64,000 nt of DNA from positions 1 to 64,000 of the forward strand of contig JAOQAK010000104.1 in the NCBI GenBank assembly GCA_025963635.1, given 5' to 3'. Position 1 is the stretch's first letter. Each line of letters begins with the position of its first letter. The translations under genes were made by a program, and so were the position numbers. Source of the DNA: Ferruginibacter sp. GTDB lineage: Bacteria > Bacteroidota > Bacteroidia > Chitinophagales > Chitinophagaceae. Of the stretch, positions 62,952 through 64,000 are shown piece by piece. Under the pieces are notes generated by a model that saw nothing but the letters and a program-made list of their open reading frames with translations, made no database searches and was not told the origin of the DNA.

Positions 62952-63611
62952 TTATGCTGCGGCTACAACTTGTTTTGCTTTACTCAGGGTAACCGGATTA
63001 CCCAAAGCACCAAATTCATGCAGGTCACCAAATACCTCGATGCGGATGGACTTGTCAATACCGCCTATTCGTACAGGTTCAAAACCATTGTCACGAATTA
63101 AACCTTCAATTTGATCGTTGATGCTTGTGTCATCAGTAGCATAAAATTCCACCGCCTTTTCGGGTTGCCGGAATGCTGCATTTGCAAGTGAGGCAGCGCC
63201 TAGTGTGCCTAAGGCTTTGGCAAGCTTTGCTCCTTCGGGTAACAATTCAGAGAGTACCAGACCTGAGGACTGGTCTTTATCGATGATCTTTTTAAACCCA
63301 CCTTTTTCATCCGGGGCAATCGGGTTGGAAGGATCAACAATAATTTTTCCCTGTAGTTCTGTAGCATAGGTTTTGAAGAATTCTTTTATTCCGTCAAACC
63401 AGATGGTGAGCACAATGATTTCCGCTTCTTTAACAGCGGCAGCAATTGTTGCCGGCTGTGCAAGACTTCCTAATTTTTTAGAGAGCTCAGTTGCTTTTTC
63501 TAAAGTTCTATCTGCTATAATTACTGTACGATTACCCTTTACAAGGTTGGTAGCAACTACAGTTCCGATACTTCCCAGGCCGATAACGGCCACTTTTGAT
63601 TTCTGTGTCAT
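62952..63611 (-). CDS. NADPH-dependent F420 reductase-like NAD(P)-binding protein
   Basis: 219 residues. The N-terminal Rossmann fold has GLGSIGTVVATNL and a basic patch after strand 2 (IADRT), favouring NADP. It is followed by AEIIVLTIWFDGIKEFF, KIIVDPSNPI and LVLSELLPEGAKLAKALGTLGAASL, typical of the F420_oxidored/NAD-binding family. In non-methanogens such proteins act as oxidoreductases with unknown substrate. The Crp/Fnr gene beyond it, on the same strand, may regulate it together with doxX and the SnoaL-like gene. Confidence 0.9.
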   Translation of the reverse strand: MTQKSKVAVIGLGSIGTVVATNLVKGNRTVIIADRTLEKATELSKKLGSLAQPATIAAAVKEAEIIVLTIWFDGIKEFFKTYATELQGKIIVDPSNPIAPDEKGGFKKIIDKDQSSGLVLSELLPEGAKLAKALGTLGAASLANAAFRQPEKAVEFYATDDTSINDQIEGLIRDNGFEPVRIGGIDKSIRIEVFGDLHEFGALGNPVTLSKAKQVVAAA

Positions 63612-63715
63612 AAACTATTTCTTTTTTTGATTACATGATTAATTTGTAATGCAAAGCTCGCCCATTGAGGTACTGTCCCCCAATGACCTTGATTAAGAAA
63701 TAGGCTTGATGTAGT

Positions 63716-64000
63716 TTAAGATTTTGTAGGTTTTGCGCTTTTGCTCCTGATGTTTCGCAAGCGGCTTAAAAACTCGGGAGTTACCCCTAAGAAGGCTGCT
63801 ATCTGCACTTGTGAAAGGCGATTAATTAAGTGTGGGTAAAGATCCAGAAAAGATTGGTAACGTTCCTCCGCGGTAGAACTGATATTCTGAAGCAAACGTT
63901 CCTGTAAATGAATAAAACCGTTTTCTATCAAAACCCTGAATATCCGGTCGAATTTTGGCGCATTTATATAGAGCGATATAAGATCGTCCCGGCTTATTTG
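63716..64000 (-). CDS. Crp/Fnr family regulator, N-terminus outside window
   Basis: The frame is open to the right edge, giving the last ~95 residues. The segment AEERYQSFLDLYPHLINRLSQVQIAAFLGVTPEFLSRLR is the C-terminal helix-turn-helix of Bacteroidota Crp/Fnr-type regulators. Before it comes part of the connecting helix (ENGFIHLQERLLQN). The cyclic-nucleotide-like sensor domain lies beyond the window. An ATG at 63931 falls inside the domain and is not the real start. Confidence 0.85.
   Translation of the reverse strand, partial: QISRDDLISLYINAPKFDRIFRVLIENGFIHLQERLLQNISSTAEERYQSFLDLYPHLINRLSQVQIAAFLGVTPEFLSRLRNIRSKSAKPTKS

Noticed and set aside
1..64000. CRISPR array or retron/CBASS-like defence system
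   Set aside because: No regularly spaced repeat array, reverse transcriptase, nucleotidyl cyclase or Cas-like protein was seen. The only conflict-type system is the Hip operon.

Overview
The window comes from a member of the Bacteroidota, most likely a Chitinophagaceae-like soil or freshwater polymer degrader. The reasons are three SusC and three SusD homologues, periplasmic-sensing two-component regulators of the Bacteroidota type, many secreted proteins with FAQ/QAQ-type signal peptides or SxC lipoboxes, moderately AT-rich DNA, and very frequent A/T-rich leaders. No rRNA or intact tRNA gene was found and no CRISPR array is visible.

Region 1 (1-14.1 kb, minus strand) is a polysaccharide utilisation locus. 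Its order is unusual: susD, a DUF5004-like lipocalin lipoprotein, a DUF4961-like lipoprotein, susC, susD, susC, then after a gap with palindromic repeats a secreted DUF5005-like propeller protein and a truncated GH38-like glycosidase. It is divergent from a sensor kinase with a Reg_prop/Y_Y_Y periplasmic sensor (14.15-17.3 kb) and a separate receiver-AraC regulator, which together look like a split hybrid two-component system. A prolipoprotein diacylglyceryl transferase (lgt) follows.

Region 2 (20.1-24.4 kb) holds a secreted PQQ-type beta-propeller protein and a NarL-type response regulator, divergent from a TPR sensor kinase. From 24.5 to 26.1 kb lie two wrecked genes: a DUF1016-type nuclease fragment and a copper amine oxidase.

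Region 3 (26.2-53.5 kb) is an amino-sugar/beta-glycan locus. A minus-strand operon encodes a NagX-like membrane acetyltransferase, a complete mannose-family PTS (EIIA, EIIB and a fused EIIC-EIID) with its own EI and HPr, a NagB-like deaminase, a ThuA protein and a ThuA-GH9 fusion. A divergent AraC regulator, a second GH9 enzyme, a GH18 chitinase, a large FG-GAP/UnbV lipoprotein and a susC/susD pair complete it. The likely scheme is extracellular or periplasmic trimming of chitin- or chitosan-like chains, phosphorylating import of the hexosamine, and deamination to fructose-6-phosphate. The block carries two ~145-bp MITE-like elements, a 1.17-kb duplication of the AraC gene whose second copy is dead, a dead ROK regulator, and a 19-bp direct repeat at its two edges.

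Region 4 (53.7-55.2 kb) is a three-gene HipB-HipS-HipT toxin-antitoxin operon with three evenly spaced operators.

Region 5 (55.4-64 kb) holds an orphan osmoprotectant-type ABC ATPase, pirin, a luciferase-like oxidoreductase, an alpha/beta hydrolase, a SnoaL-like lipoprotein, an NADP-binding oxidoreductase and a Crp/Fnr fragment. Between them are many broken genes: a CBM6 fragment, a zinc-type dehydrogenase relic, an aldo/keto reductase with a large internal deletion, a frameshifted small gene, a CMD-LamG chimera and a frameshifted DoxX. Either this is active gene decay, or some of the single-base breaks are sequence errors.
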